Source: Sclerodactyla briareus | Taxonomy: Eukaryota > Echinodermata > Holothuroidea > Dendrochirotida > Sclerodactylidae | Reading direction: 5' to 3' | Assembly: GCA_026419785.1 (NCBI GenBank) | Contig: JAODTK010005545.1 | Coordinates: forward strand, 1 to 64,000 | DNA: 64,000 bases | Part shown: piece after piece, positions 23,514-36,029 of the stretch | How positions within the stretch are numbered: the first letter of the stretch is position 1 | Layout: each line of letters begins with the position of its first letter | Made by a program: the position numbers and the translations under genes | The notes under the pieces: generated by a model | What the model saw: only the letters and a program-made list of their open reading frames with translations | Databases searched by the model: none | Told to the model about the DNA's origin: nothing

Positions 23514-23865
23514 CAGGGCTCACTGGGGAACAATTCCAAGTGTTGTTGGACTGACAGGGGATACTGCAATTTATGAAGACAAGTTTTAAATCACATGTAA
23601 CCTGTGAAGTATGAGGGGGTTTGGGATTAACTGAACAAGTTATGAGCATTGATTAATAGTGCAGGGCTCACTGGGGAACAATTCCAAGTGTTGTTGGACT
23701 GACGGGAACTGCAATTTAGGAAGATGAGTTTTAAATCGCATGTAACCTGTGAAGTATGAGGGGGTTTGGGATTAACTGAACAAGTTATAAGCATTGATTA
23801 ATAGTGCAGGGCTCACTGGGGAACAATTCCAAGTGTTGTTGGACTGACAGGGGATACTGCAATTC
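23514..23865 (+). repeat. 146-bp tandem repeat, 2.4 units
   Basis: Units start 'cagggctcactggggaacaa' at about 23,514, 23,662 and 23,807. The first two run on through 'gtaacctgtgaagtatgagg' and 'gcattgattaatagtg', and the third stops after ~58 bp. Copies are nearly identical, so the duplication is recent. It underlies the minus-strand frames at 23,269-23,649 and 23,785-24,003. Confidence 0.9.
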
Positions 23866-24344
23866 GTAGCTCGACGTATCCGACATTCCGACTGATCTTA
23901 TCGCTGATTTTGACATATGAATTTGAGTGGAATCCCCCATAGCAAACCTAAGCATAGTTAGAGGAATTCCACTCGTACACACCACTATACTAACCACATT
24001 CACATTGTACGCGTGTACTGCCTGTCATGGCTTTTACTATCTATATCGATCAATACTCTGGAATTTTTTCCGCTCGCTGAGTGCACTTATTGTTGGGCCC
24101 TGTCGACCGATAATCCCCCACGGATCACAACGGGTGTTGATTGTGTATGACCTTTGGTCCGTGTAGAGGTGTAAATAGTTCAGGATCAATGCAAGTGGAT
24201 CCTCTCAAAAGACTTGAAATAATTAAAAGATCAGTTTGTATATGTGTATAGCGCCCGATCTCCATTACCTTCTCCTGCTTGTATGAATGCAATCGGCTAA
24301 TTAGATGAAGAGCCAAAAGTCTGGCTCCCGTTTTTGTTTCTATT

Positions 24345-24478
24345 CCTCTTTCCATTCACTGTCTTCCTCTTCACTCCCTTACTTCCTGCCCTTCCCCCCA
24401 GTCTTCTTTTCCTCTTCTCTCCTCTTTTCCTCTCCTTTTCCTCTTCTCCTCATTCTCACATGTTAAAAATAAAATATA
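24345..24478. repeat. Pyrimidine-rich tract plus TA run
   Basis: Almost uninterrupted C/T from about 24,345 to 24,450, then 'aaaataaaatatatatatac'. It lies just beyond the 3' end of the minus-strand LINE and may be its tail or insertion-site sequence. Confidence 0.6.
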
Positions 24479-24479
24479 T

Positions 24480-25085
24480 ATATACATTGATTGGGACATA
24501 AACATGCTTCACACACACATCATACACACACCGCCCCTTCATCAGTAATGTAATAACCCTCAATAGACCTCCTTATAGTAAGTGGTGAGAAATGGGACTT
24601 GAGGACATTCCATTTATTAACAGTCCTTCTGGAAAAAAAGAGTGCGTAGACATCAGAATTAGTAGTCGGGATGGTAAATTGACGGTTGGAAGTGTCCGGT
24701 CTGGACTATCAGGTTAGGACTAACATAGGCCAAGTAATCAATATCCAAATGGCCTTCAGCATTTTATGCTAAACAGTCAACCGATGTGATTCCATTCGAT
24801 CTTTCAGTGTTGCCAGTTAAGTTGCTTGAGTAAAGCAGAGACCACTAGTGTCAATCCCAAGGTGTTGGTGACAAAAGTGCAGCCTGTCGTGGACTCCTTC
24901 GATGGATGATACAAGTTTATTCGTGTACCAGGCGGCCCATGCTGCAACAGCATAATCCAAATGTGGCCGAGCCAGAGTTAGGTACAATTTCCTCCTTGAC
25001 ACAGGGGGAAAATGATGGAAATTTTGTCTCAGGAGGTGAGGGCCCCAATGCTTTTCCAGTAGCATAGTGGGTTTGGCTATTCCAG
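24480..25085 (-). mobile_element. 5'-truncated LINE, RT thumb to 3' UTR
   Basis: The minus-strand frame from 25,065 contains LARPHLDYAVAAW, then YTNKLVSSIEGVHDR and CHQHLG. This is the conserved thumb region after the RT palm in non-LTR retrotransposons ('..RP.LEYA..VW.P......LE.VQRRA.R'). Translation continues through several frameshifts to FFSRRTVNKWNVL and SHFSPLTIRRS, then a stop near 24,550 and a GT-rich 3' UTR. The palm and endonuclease are missing. It is a dead copy. Confidence 0.75.
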
Positions 25086-25142
25086 CGAGGTCGCTTTGCA
25101 GATTAACTTGGGACAGGTTTTTTTATTTTTTTATTTTACACA

Positions 25143-25218
25143 GGCTAGCCCACGCCCACAGGCCCCCTCAAAGTTCTGTAGTATATACCTACACGTTGAG
25201 GGGGCCTGTGGCCTAGCC
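25143..25218. ncRNA. 76-nt hairpin (miRNA-precursor-like or tiny palindromic element)
   Basis: Arms ccacaggccccctcaa (25,156-25,171) and ttgagggggcctgtgg (25,196-25,211) are perfectly complementary over 16 bp. Outer arms ggctagg/cctagcc-like (25,143-25,150 and 25,212-25,218) extend the stem past a small bulge. Inside, tgtag pairs with ctaca around a 7-nt loop. Length and shape resemble an animal pre-miRNA, but a decayed palindromic transposon is equally possible. No expression evidence is available. Confidence 0.35.
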
Positions 25219-25224
25219 AACATA

Positions 25225-28200
25225 GGCCTGAGTGACGTAGTAGGTGATATTTGCTGTGTGACAGTGTTGGCGCTAAGAATTCATATTTGGGAGGGAGCTT
25301 CGGGGAAAATTTGGGGGGGGGGGATCTGACAAAAGTGGGGGGGGGGCTTTAGAATTTTTGATTGGCTGTCAGCTACCCATTGCACAGGGGAGCGGGGGTT
25401 TGTCCCAGCCTTTTATGTAGCGTAGGTCCTTAGCCAGTGTGCTCATTGCTTGTCTCACACCGAAGATGTTATACTGGCTTCCCATTACTTATCATTACCG
25501 AAAGTGAGTTCACGCCGAAGATCTTCAGTTTGGAGTGCACGAAATGCAGATGGGACCTAGGTCCTGTACATGGCTATAGGTCATAGTCGTCCTCTCTCAA
25601 AAAAAGAAAGTTGGAGGGGGGGGGGGTGCTCATGGAGAGAGGCAGTATTCAGGAGGAATATGGTACTGTATCTTGCCCATAACCTGAGAAATTCCTGTAT
25701 GGGGCCACTGTAAGTGTACATTATAGCAGCGCTGAGAAAATGATCAAACTTGTGTAAGTGTCGCATATACCAGCAATTTGTCAGAAATTCTCAAACTTTG
25801 TTAATCAATCTTAGGCTGAATAAACATTAGGTTGATTGAGCACTCTGCATTCCACCAGTGTCCCCGTCTGAGCTTGCAGGCTATATACATATGCTCAGGA
25901 CTGGTATTTGTTGGCCTTAATGGCCAAAGTGGGTGACAAGATAAGGAACAAGCTCAGATAGCAAGGTTTGGATTATCCGTGGGGGGCATGGTTTGGTAAG
26001 GTGGGGGGCATGTTTTGTGTAACAATCTTGACGTGTACCCAGCCCCAAGCAAAACATTGAGGAGTGGACTTGAATCACATTTTGGAGTGGAATTCCAAAG
26101 TGCTTTTCATGTGTTGTTTTTTTTTCATTGGTGTCACTCCCCCAGTTGAGTCTTTGGAACCAAAATTGAAGAGCATACTATTATATGATTTCATTTTTAT
26201 TTTACTGGATGGAGGCTTCCCTATACTGTGAGTATGATATTTGAAATGTCCATGTCTATCGCAAATAGTGATTTTATGTTACTAGACACTATATAGGCCT
26301 GCATTGCAAACTTATACAAGTGAATTCAGACAAGTCGAGCATGGGTGAATTGGTCAACAATGATGTACATCAATTGAGTTGGTTGCCCTGGTTTACGGTA
26401 CTGTTTCCAGAGCTTCAGTGAAAAAGAGGACATTTTAGAATAAGGTTGAACTGAAGAAGTACACTGAAGGACATTTAGGTTGTTAGCCATGAACACTATT
26501 AGGTCGAGTGAAAAAAAAAAAAATCCTGTTTAGCACGCACACTTTTTCCCGCAGCGTTGGATTTTTTTTCCTTCCTTTCCTCAATTTTTTCAGTTCAGAA
26601 CTTGCACATTTGTCAAAAAAGTTTTGTCCAGGGACCATCAAAATGCCTATTTGGTATTTTTAGTTAAAAATATTGCGGAATGTGTGAAGGCTGCAAAAGC
26701 AGTGCTGTGTGCTGACAGGTCTTTAGGGGTAATCCCCCCCCCCTCATAAATTTGAGAGGATGACATTACAGGTTTTTAGAAAAGGACATGCAATGGCAAA
26801 GTAGGACATGTCCTCTCAAACGACAACCTTTGGTAACCTAAATACAGCTGTTCTCAAATCTAAACCACTTCGGATTAAGTACGGAGCATGTGCTGGCTTG
26901 TGATACACTTTGTAGTTGTTCAGCAAACCACCTTACTCACCAATAAGCCTTTGTTATCAGAGATTACCTCCTCCGGGTGAAAATTTGAGTCCGTTGACGC
27001 AGCTACAGATGTATACAACATAGAATCACACGGATTCTTTTATCCTGGCCTCCTCCTTTCCTAGATTTTAGATGTTAGCCACTTGACAATTATTTCACCT
27101 ATTTCAATTATTGAGATTCCATGACTTCGAGTTCTGACCTGATTCATCAGTATTTGTTGGAAGTTCTGTTATTGTAGGTTGAGATTCACTGGCGATCATT
27201 TGAAAGAGCGCACACATTGGGTACAAGATCTTGAAAAATCAAGATGACCTGAGAAATTCGCCCGTGACCCGTTGACCTGCCTAACAATTGAAGCCTAAAT
27301 TCAAGGATTAACATGCAATCATGACAGACATGCACTCAGCCTGTTTCCTAGTGTAATTCGCCTTTATTCATCTACTAGGCTGGAAGAGATGAAGGGGTAG
27401 GGCAGGAATCGGCATTCTTCACAAGACAGAAACAGACCAACTTTCCCAAATATGGCTTCAGTATTGTCAGCTGCTGGTTTTAATTTCCAAAGCAACAGTA
27501 AAGAGACGATTTATGGCCTGCACTGAATGCCGGTGTTGTCTAGGATAGGAGTATAGAACAACCAGATCAGCAGTAAGCACAAAGTGTACTATGACCTTCT
27601 TTATAAACAATCCTCTCATTGAAGAAGGCAAAAAAGCTTCTATTCTAGTTGATGTGCCAATGTACTAGATGGTTATGGTACTTTTGAGATGCGGTCTGTG
27701 AGTGCCAAAAAGTTGGGTCTCCTTTTATCCATCTGCTATTGACAAGAAAACCTCACAGATATTACATTGCTCATCATTTCAGCCAAACCAACTCAACGAT
27801 GAACAATGGATGGCTGGTTCCTCATCGTGTACCCTCAATACTGGCCTTGGACCTCCCGGTGGTGTCTGCCATGTTGGTGGATCAATTTCAGTGAGTTTGT
27901 CCTCATCCACTCTCTTAATGCTTCTCAATAAGCCTCTATGGTGTAAAGTGTCATGTCCGCCACTAAACCGCTCAGCGGTATAGACAAGATTCTCCTATAG
28001 CTCATCATAGTGCCCATTGTTAAACTGTCACTACTCTTCGGGAACACAACAAATTTAGCAATCTTTCGGATAGGCATGTTGATAGAAGCAGGGAGGGAAT
28101 CTGTAAAGTTTTGTGCTGGTAGATGCCTTGTTGTCATCAGGGGAGCTTCCGAAAAATTGTTTGTGACTACTGTGTCCCCATATGACCTCTGACAAACATT

Positions 28201-28400
28201 ATTCATCTCATTAACTGCAACCATGACGAGTTGTAATGGTGAGAATCAATGGTATTACTGACCAGTCAATAACTTACTATTCGATGGGAGTTCTTGGAGT
28301 GGAGGGTTTGGTAATATTAGTCACATATTTAAACACATGCACCTTGAAGTTTAGGGGCAGCCCCTTTTTCTGTAATCCCCTCCCACACTGCTATATGACC
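25225..28400. other. Repeat-poor DNA, no gene recognised
   Basis: G-runs occur at about 25,313-25,323, 25,338 and 25,617-25,627, and an A-run at about 26,511-26,523. Otherwise this is long unique-looking AT-rich sequence of intronic or intergenic type. The opposing frames around 27,700-28,224 (93 and 99 residues) contain no domain that I recognise. Confidence 0.45.
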
Positions 28401-28471
28401 CATACATGCAGTGTTTAGGTGCCGTAATGTACCTTTTTAGTCTACCATATTTCTTCTACGCTCTCGCCCAG

Positions 28472-28650
28472 GCACACCCTACTTTCTCAAAGCCAGGAGG
28501 TGTGTGGAAACATCTGCCAACTGTTCTTCAAGGAAGCCTGCTTGAAGGCATCCCAATTTTGCTGGTTGATGGGGAAAAGTCAGAGATATTCTTTGCCAAC
28601 ATTGATAAATATTGTGATGTGGATCAAATACTGTCTGTGGTTGAAATCTG
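28472..28650 (+). CDS. Possible internal exon, unknown protein
   Basis: An open frame is bounded by a good 3' splice signal (pyrimidine-rich run ending 'ctcgcccag') and a plausible 5' splice site (gtgcgt at 28,651). The predicted 59-residue piece is not low-complexity: AHPTFSKPGGVWKHLP..., then LLEGIPILLVDGEKSEIFF, then DVDQILSVVEIW. The phase would be 0 in and 2 out. No family is recognised, and no companion exon was identified nearby. Confidence is low, because chance exons of this size are common in 64 kb. Confidence 0.25.
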
Positions 28651-28654
28651 GTGC

Positions 28655-31600
28655 GTAGCTTTATTTAGCCAAAAATGCATGTTGAACATTGGAAACCTCC
28701 AATAAGGATATAATCATGACATAAACATTACATTGTGCCATACAGTGTGTGTAATATGCATCCGGTATATCATGAACACTAGGTGAAGTGTATGGGTCTT
28801 GGTCTAACTGAATTGTGCCAATTTCAATTTTTTTTGCAAGCACTTGAGACGGTTTGAGATACGTATACAACAATCTGGTTTTGACCCAGATGCCTCTCTA
28901 CTTTGTATCAAGGTGCACAGTCGTGCAAACATATTCAACCACTATGGTCTCTTCATAAATGAATCTGCTGGCAAGGCACGTTAGAATGCAACAACCTCAT
29001 TGAATCCAAATCGAACTCTGGTATAGGTACCTAGTATATTGTGTTGTAAAGAGAAACATTGGAGACTGCATGATACACGTTTCAACTTGGAAACAAACAA
29101 TCATGCAATCATAACTGTATTCATTCTAATAGAGGGGCACTGCATGGTACAAGCACCCAAGCTTGTGCCTGCCCTATTTCTTAGCAATTGATTCTTGGAA
29201 CTAGCAAATGTATAAACTGAATTTGCATATATCCAATGACTTTTTTTGGTTTAGTTTTAGGTTGTTAAGGTTCAGGGGACAAAATCGTCATGAAAGGCCC
29301 TAAAGCCACAACATCTCAAAAAAGAATAACCCAGATGCCTAAAAAAAATTCACCCACAATTCTTGAAAAAAACTCAATCTGTTCTTGAATGCATTCACAC
29401 TATTGAACAGAACAACGTCTTCAGGAAGGTTATATTCCACTCGTTAATAACAACTCTGCGAGAGAAATATTCAAATATACACTACAGCGTTTGGCCACTT
29501 AGCTTGAGGCCAGGACCCCTATTGGTGGTTACTTATAATACCAAAATATAGTGAAAGGAAAGGCCCATGAACATGACTAAGTCACCTCAAATTCTACTCG
29601 GCTCCATCTAAGTTACTAAACTACCCAAATGAATCAGGACAGATTTTATCTGCACAAACATAATGAAAAAAGTACGCTCAACCAATATAATTGGGGGTTG
29701 ATTTTTGGGGTCCTCAAACCGTCACATAACGACCAAATTTTGACAAAGCTTTTAGACCCTTGCTTCAATTTTCACTGTGCTTTTACTAGGACACAAGAAT
29801 CAAGAAGTTGGTTGGAAACACAGGTCTGCTCCTATATTCACGACATGAGGTTCTATCAGAGTGAACATTGTATTCCTCTCTGCTACAAGTTACTGTACAC
29901 CATAATACATAACACACTGAGTGGACCCTAGCTAGTACAAACCCCTAATATTAATAAAATGGCACAACCACTGTTGGTCTAGGTGCAAATTAGGGGGCCC
30001 AAAGCAGTAATGATCATTTTTTTGTGTGGGAGGAATTATTAGGGAGTTTATAGTAGTGTTCCAGTGGCTGGGACCTTGGTATGATGTGTTATCTTTGGAA
30101 ATATGAAAATCTGTGCAGGCAGATGAAACTGAAAAAAAAACATGACACTATTAAAAACTATTACTGACCAAGGGTTTGAAGAAGCTTCGAACAGTTTTTC
30201 CGGTTCTCTATTTTAGAATTTGTTGTGCATTTCAGTTGTGTTCTGAAAGTTGTGTGGAAAGTGGCAAGAGGTGAAGCTTTCTCACTTTGCACTTGTGGAA
30301 CTGGATTGAAAAGAAGCGAGGGGGGTCAGTATGTTGCTTTTTGAGTACAGATTGTAAAATTGGTAAAACATATTCCCTGTCGGTCGAAAAAGGTTCCTGC
30401 AAGAACAGGGGTCATATGTTTCAACTTACAGACACAACATGCACTACAAATGGGTTCTGGGGAGGTGGGTCGTGGTAGTCAGTAGGGGTCAGTGTCACCC
30501 TCTGACACAAGATCAATTCTTCTCATTGTGCAAATAATACTTCAAATAAAAATATTATTGATAATAGTTAACATTTAACACCAAAAATGTATTACATTTG
30601 TGGTGGAGAATTTCCCTTAACACCATGAGAAATTTCCACTGAAGTTAAGGTCCTTTGCACTTGTAATAGTTCTGTACTATATATCCAAATCTTATTTTAC
30701 CTTCGGCCATGAAAGACCTCAATGACTTGATCACACTCTTTACAGATATGATGTGGGTTTTTTTTGGTCAGGATTACTACCCTCTTTTTCCCCCAGGGGC
30801 GTGATATAAAAACAAAGGCGTCACCTCTGCTGATAGAAGTTTGAACGTATTTATTATGATTACTTTTCAGGGAGCGAGAAAGCTATCACCCTCTCGGGCG
30901 AGTACTGACCAAGGCTGAGTGCACGACCCAGCGGGACCGTTCGACGTGGGTTAACCTCTTGACCACTCTCCACCTACAGCCTAGAACCTTTGGCGCCAAG
31001 TGGTTGGTCAGTCACGGAGGGCCCCAGGGGGGGGGGTGTTTTTTTTTTTTTTTTTTTTTGTTTGGGGCGGGCCACCCATCCACTGTCACTGACAGGTAAA
31101 ATGACATTCCCCTGATAGCCACCGCAGAGTCCCAAACAAACACGGAAGATAAAATTTGCACCCGAGTTCTGTTGGCCTATCACTGCCCCTTTCGTTTCAT
31201 TTTGCATTCTGTCACGTCCGGCTTCCATCGGTTCCGTGACTTTTTTCCGGCAATCTCTTCCGGGAGAGTCGGGGGCCTGACCCCGGAGAAATCTGACTTG
31301 ATCCAACTAATGACCCTCAGACGTGACAGACGTGTAGGGTATTCCTTATGGGATGTGACATTTTTTGGTACGTCCTGCTGATGTCGGCACATTGGCTAAT
31401 ATCGCACTGGCATGTAAGTCCATTAATAAGTACTAAAAGTGCTGGTTAGGTTTGTTTTCTCCTTATGAGTTTGTCAACGACTAAGACTCAATTTTTCTCT
31501 TGGCCTTCATCCGCTGCTTGAGAGGCACGCTGAGATTCATCCCCCGCATAATTTGGCAGCTATTAGTACCGGCATACCCCGCAGTGTTTTCATTGGCTGT

Positions 31601-33700
31601 TAGTTTTCCTGTTACGGCCTCCTTTCAGTCATTTCCTTTTACGGAAACTCGTCCAGATGCAGGGGTTCGGTTCTTCCGACAACTGGGGAGTGTGTGTCAA
31701 CTCCAATCTTTGGTGATATATTGATGTCTGTGTAAGTTTTTCTTGATTGTTGATTACTTTTCTTCTCCAGGATCTTGCATAAAAGTTGTTTTATGTATTC
31801 AGCTAATAACTTATTGAGGTATTAATTTTTTTTTTTTCTCATTTCATTGACATATTTGGTATCTTGTCCATATGTGTACATTTGTGATTTGAAGAAATTG
31901 AAATAAGAAGGCTTACTTACTATATATAATATCCATTCAACAAAATGAAAATATTGTCCTGGATTTATAATTGCAAAACAATCACGTGTGCTTGATTCTT
32001 GAGGAAAACAATACGCTATTTATTTATTCTAATTTGCATTGACCAATGGAATCTCAGGAGCACTACAAGCCATGTATTTGAATAATATATTTCCCATTCC
32101 CAATGAATACATAAACCATGCTTCATTGCTGCAATGTCTGCCTTAATAATAGATAGATAGCAATTTGGGTTCTCCATTTTTAGCAAACAAAAAGAAATTG
32201 GTTTCTGTAAGGAAGGACAAAATACACAAATAATATACAGGCATAAGAGTATACATACAACACATATTCATTCAATGCTATCATGATGTGGGTAAATCAG
32301 TAAATAATTGTACAAACTGGACATATCACATACCAGTTGCTGTGCAATTTTGCAACTGGGAGTATCACAAGGTAATAATTTCAAACGTAAAATTGAAGAG
32401 ATTTTTTCCCCCGTGAATGTTCATCCTGAATTGTGTTTTGTAACAGGTCTAATTGCGCGTTTAGCTCTGAGGAATAGATGTTTTGCTCTTAGTCACTTTT
32501 TGAAAAAAAGAAAAAATGCTCTGATGGTAAAGTGCTGTGAAATTTGAATGAATATTGTCAGAAGAAATGTTGTAGTAAGGTGGCTTTGAAGTGGCATTAA
32601 TGACCAGGACATTATTGGATTTTTTGTTTGATGGCATAATTTCGGTTACTGTCCTTATCGCGAACCCTCAACTCTGCAGAGATGAGGAGTCATTTGCACT
32701 CTGACCTCCTGACGCCTTTCCTTGCATAAACCTGCCCTTAATTTCCCATTGTTTGTTTCTATTGTCTCTTGAACAGAATGTACTTTCGCACACACATGCC
32801 TATTCTTGTAAATATCACATTTCTAGGAAATGCCAAGAACATAATAATCATCCAACAGATCTATGCGATAACTGATCAATTCAAATAAATCTATCTTACC
32901 GGTGGATACTAGGGTTATTCATCTTCACGCCAAATAGTAGATTCTGAGCGTGAATTAGAATATAACTCACCTCATAGCCTCTATGCATGGGGCAAGCCAA
33001 TCACACATCTCATTGCACCAGACCTGTTGCCATATTCCGTAACCTGATTTGAAAGGAGAGAACACAAATGGAAATTCCATCCACACTTTTCTTATCTGGA
33101 TGCAAAAACGGTTAGCCCTGATATGAAACTACAATAACAGATGTCACAGATTCTCCTTCCACAATATTATTGCCAGCAGTGGGTAGGCCCATGACCCTAA
33201 GAAATATTGGCACTGTGAGCAAACTTGAAAAGTACTTATAACAAATGCTGGTCCCACATTTCAACCAATGTACTTTACCTCCCCCTTCACAGAGATATGT
33301 GAACTGAAAAACTTGAATAATTAACCTCATCCTGATTGTTGTCATAGAAAATGTGTGCAAGTGGTAGTATTTCAAGCAGCAAAGGCTAAGATATGTATGT
33401 TCTTTAGAGCCACTGAATATTAATAATATTATAATAATAATTTAGAAAAACAAAAAAATAAGAGCTGTTTAACTTTGTTATCAAGAAGTCCATATCCACA
33501 CCTTGAACTAACCATAGCTTTTCAACAGTGAGAATACATAAAACTGAATTGGTCATTTTGGGAACAGTGAACAAAAAGTTCTTACTAAAAATAAAAATAT
33601 GCAATCCATATAATGTAAGAGAAACTCACGTTCAAGGTTTTTTTGGTGTAATCTTCCCTCATGTACAGAATATATTATGTCTGCTTCTGATCAGTTGGAA
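28655..33700. other. Repeat-poor DNA, no gene recognised
   Basis: Unique-looking AT-rich sequence. A G-run followed by a 21-base T-run lies at 31,027-31,059, which on the minus strand reads as an A-run. Several 60-110-residue frames exist but show no recognisable domain, no conserved motif and no consistent splice pattern. An intergenic or long-intron interval is the simplest reading. Confidence 0.45.
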
Positions 33701-33716
33701 AGGTATTAGCTTCTGT

Positions 33717-34650
33717 CAGGGGCGTTTGACCGTTTTGGAAAAGTGGGGGGGGACACATCAAATGCAAGTGACCATCTAAGAAGTCGAGCGCCACCATCAG
33801 TTGGCGCGAAGCGTACATTTTTTCAGATTTTCATACCCTCCAGATCAACGGAAATGGCACTTGCCAGGCTCACTAGCAACCCATCTACATGTGTGATTTG
33901 AGTAAACGACATTGTGGTCTACTAAGATGATTTATCTAATATCACACATGGTATTTTTTTTATACTTGTTACTCTGGCTTTGTTTTGCGGGGTCAGGGTC
34001 CTAACCGAACTGGTGGGCATGGTCGAAGGTCAAACCATAGCGTCCCCGCAGATTTACAATTCAGTAATTGAGACACTACGGCGCGCGTCGAGCACGCGAA
34101 AAAGAAATTGCATGTTTTCCGGCATTTTATCGAAAAAGTTTGCAAGGCATTTTTTTCACTTTGCTTTTTTCTTTCCCAAATTTTCTACGAATTTTCGCCC
34201 GAATTTTTCATCTCAGATAAATTGGGGGGGGGGGGCTTCCAAAATCATCGAGTGAACAAATGATGCGAAGAATTTAATCGTCTATTTACGCTACACCGCC
34301 TGAGAGAAACGCAATTGCGGTCGTCATAAACGCTTGAACAATATGCACTGGGCTATTCATTTAAAATGTGAGACCTCGGTATGAAACATGGGCACTCCTT
34401 CCTCTTCGGCCCTAGTCGTGTCAAGATCTTCACCTGCGGTCCGCACCAAGAATTAGCGGACTTAAGACATTTCCAACACGATTATTGTTTGGTTAGACAA
34501 AAATGGAATCAGTTTAGAGTGGTACACAATCGGGCATGTGCCTATTATTTTTCAATACGGTCCGGAAAAGTGGGGGGGGACAAACGATATGTCTCCCCCC
34601 ACTTTTGAAAGTGGGGGGTACATGCCCGTCCCCCCCTGTTGACGCCCTGG
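33717..34650 (+). mobile_element. Non-autonomous hAT-like element, copy B
   Basis: It begins caggggcgtttg and ends ctgttgacgccctgg. It is flanked by gcttctgt (33,709-33,716) and gctctgt (from 34,651), an 8-bp duplication with one base lost. It carries, in order: a G-run, the palindromic module (about 33,788-33,865), an internal inverted repeat catgtgtgat/atcacacatg (33,888 and 33,941), 'tttttcatctcagataaatt' before a G-run, 'tattgtttggttagacaaaa', and the terminal 'acttttgaaagtgggggg' block. It is colinear with copies A and C. No transposase. Confidence 0.85.
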
Positions 34651-34659
34651 GCTCTGTTC

Positions 34660-35665
34660 TCTGTGGAATTAACAGTTGGACTGTGATAATATTTGATTGG
34701 AAGGCAAAACCACTGGAGACTGATCTCTCCCGTTATTGTGTCATAAAAGGCTAACAATGGTAAATGTTGTTTCGGAACAGCATTCTTTTTTTCACAGTTT
34801 GGTGACATAATTACGGAACTTCTTTGACACAGACAATAATCGATGTATTTTTAACTAGGCCTATTTTTTCCATTTCCTTGCCCTTACCCCAGGATATATG
34901 TTGTCAGTGTCAACAGTAATGTGTCCTGGTGTGCATGTGTGTTCCTAACTACTTTCAACTGAAGATGCACTCAGAATTTTTATATGTTACATTGTTACCT
35001 TGAACCACACAACTTAACAGTCCTGTTTCCTGGGAACTCCTGGGTGATAGAAACTATTGAAGAAGAAAAAATGTATACAAGATTGGCTGTTGGTTGAGAC
35101 CGGTGAGGTGGGGGTGGTATTGAATAGTCTGTGGTTGGCTAAACAATGCAAAGAAGGGATATTTATTAGAGACTTTAGATAGAAAAGGAAGGAAGGAAGA
35201 AACGAAAGGATGGATGGGGACGATTGACGAAATTGGTGCTTGTATTGCGATAAAACCCGTGTTTGAAGTTCCATTCAAGCCTTTTAAATATTCAAGAAAT
35301 AAGCATCAATGATATGAAATGACTGCCATCGTTCGATACCTATTGAGTTTTTCCAAACCACTGGGCACGTCGCGCTTGATGCAGTAGTAAAGATTGTTGC
35401 AGTACAGTACAACGGCAAACTGTCTGCGCCTATTTGCAAGTTGCCTGCAAATGTGGGTCTAGTGTGCACCGAAGCACAATGAAGCAACCAGCAACTCGGC
35501 TCAAAGCGATCCTGCCATTCCCCAATCCGTTTGCAGCAAGACAGAGTCTCTCGATGTGCAGATATAACAAACATTTTCAATTATCGCCTCGCTGCAAGCA
35601 TGCCGCATTACACACTTTAGGGGAATAGTGTTACCAGGCATAAATCTCCCGCACGAATGGGGCAG
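34660..35665. other. No gene recognised
   Basis: Unique-looking DNA. Opposing frames at 35,284-35,628 and 35,014-35,274 lack recognisable motifs. 'aactaggcctatttttt' at about 34,855 is an example of the TAGGCCTA-type words scattered through the window. Confidence 0.4.
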
Positions 35666-35669
35666 TGGT

Positions 35670-36025
35670 GTATATGTATGTAGATTTTTTCAAAAGCTTT
35701 TGACCTGTGTACTTGACCTCTCCTGGGTGGTCAGCCTCATACTAGGCATGGGTACTCAAAACTGAATACTGTACATGGACTTTTTCGGGGGTTGATCAAA
35801 GGTCTTTTGAGGTCACAAGGTTTGCCTCAAACCTTGTTACACAACATGTCCAGGATGCTTAACAAGCTTAATTTTGGTAGAAAGTTTTCTCTTATGGGGA
35901 GTACGAAACCTTTGATTCGGGTATGGTGAAGTTCTTGCGAGGGGGAATTTGTGGAACCCACCAAAAAGCCACATCTCGCCTAATTTGACTTGTGGACACA
36001 ATAACTTGCCCATCTTGACGGCTCG
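35670..36025 (+). repeat. Solitary unit of the ~320-bp satellite
   Basis: 'ggtcttttgaggtcacaagg', 'catgtccaggatgcttaaca' and 'cttatggggagtacgaaacc' follow the same order as in the units at 37,670-38,990 (aggtcaaaggtc, 'acacgataagtccNgaatg', 'tcttatgaggagtacatgaa'). Confidence 0.65.
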
Positions 36026-36029
36026 AGCC

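Noticed and set aside
23269-23649. 126-residue minus-strand frame, considered as a retrotransposon RNase H or zinc domain
   Set aside because: It has two cysteines spaced C-X2-C and one His, but the rest does not match a known order, and a third of it is the 146-bp tandem repeat.
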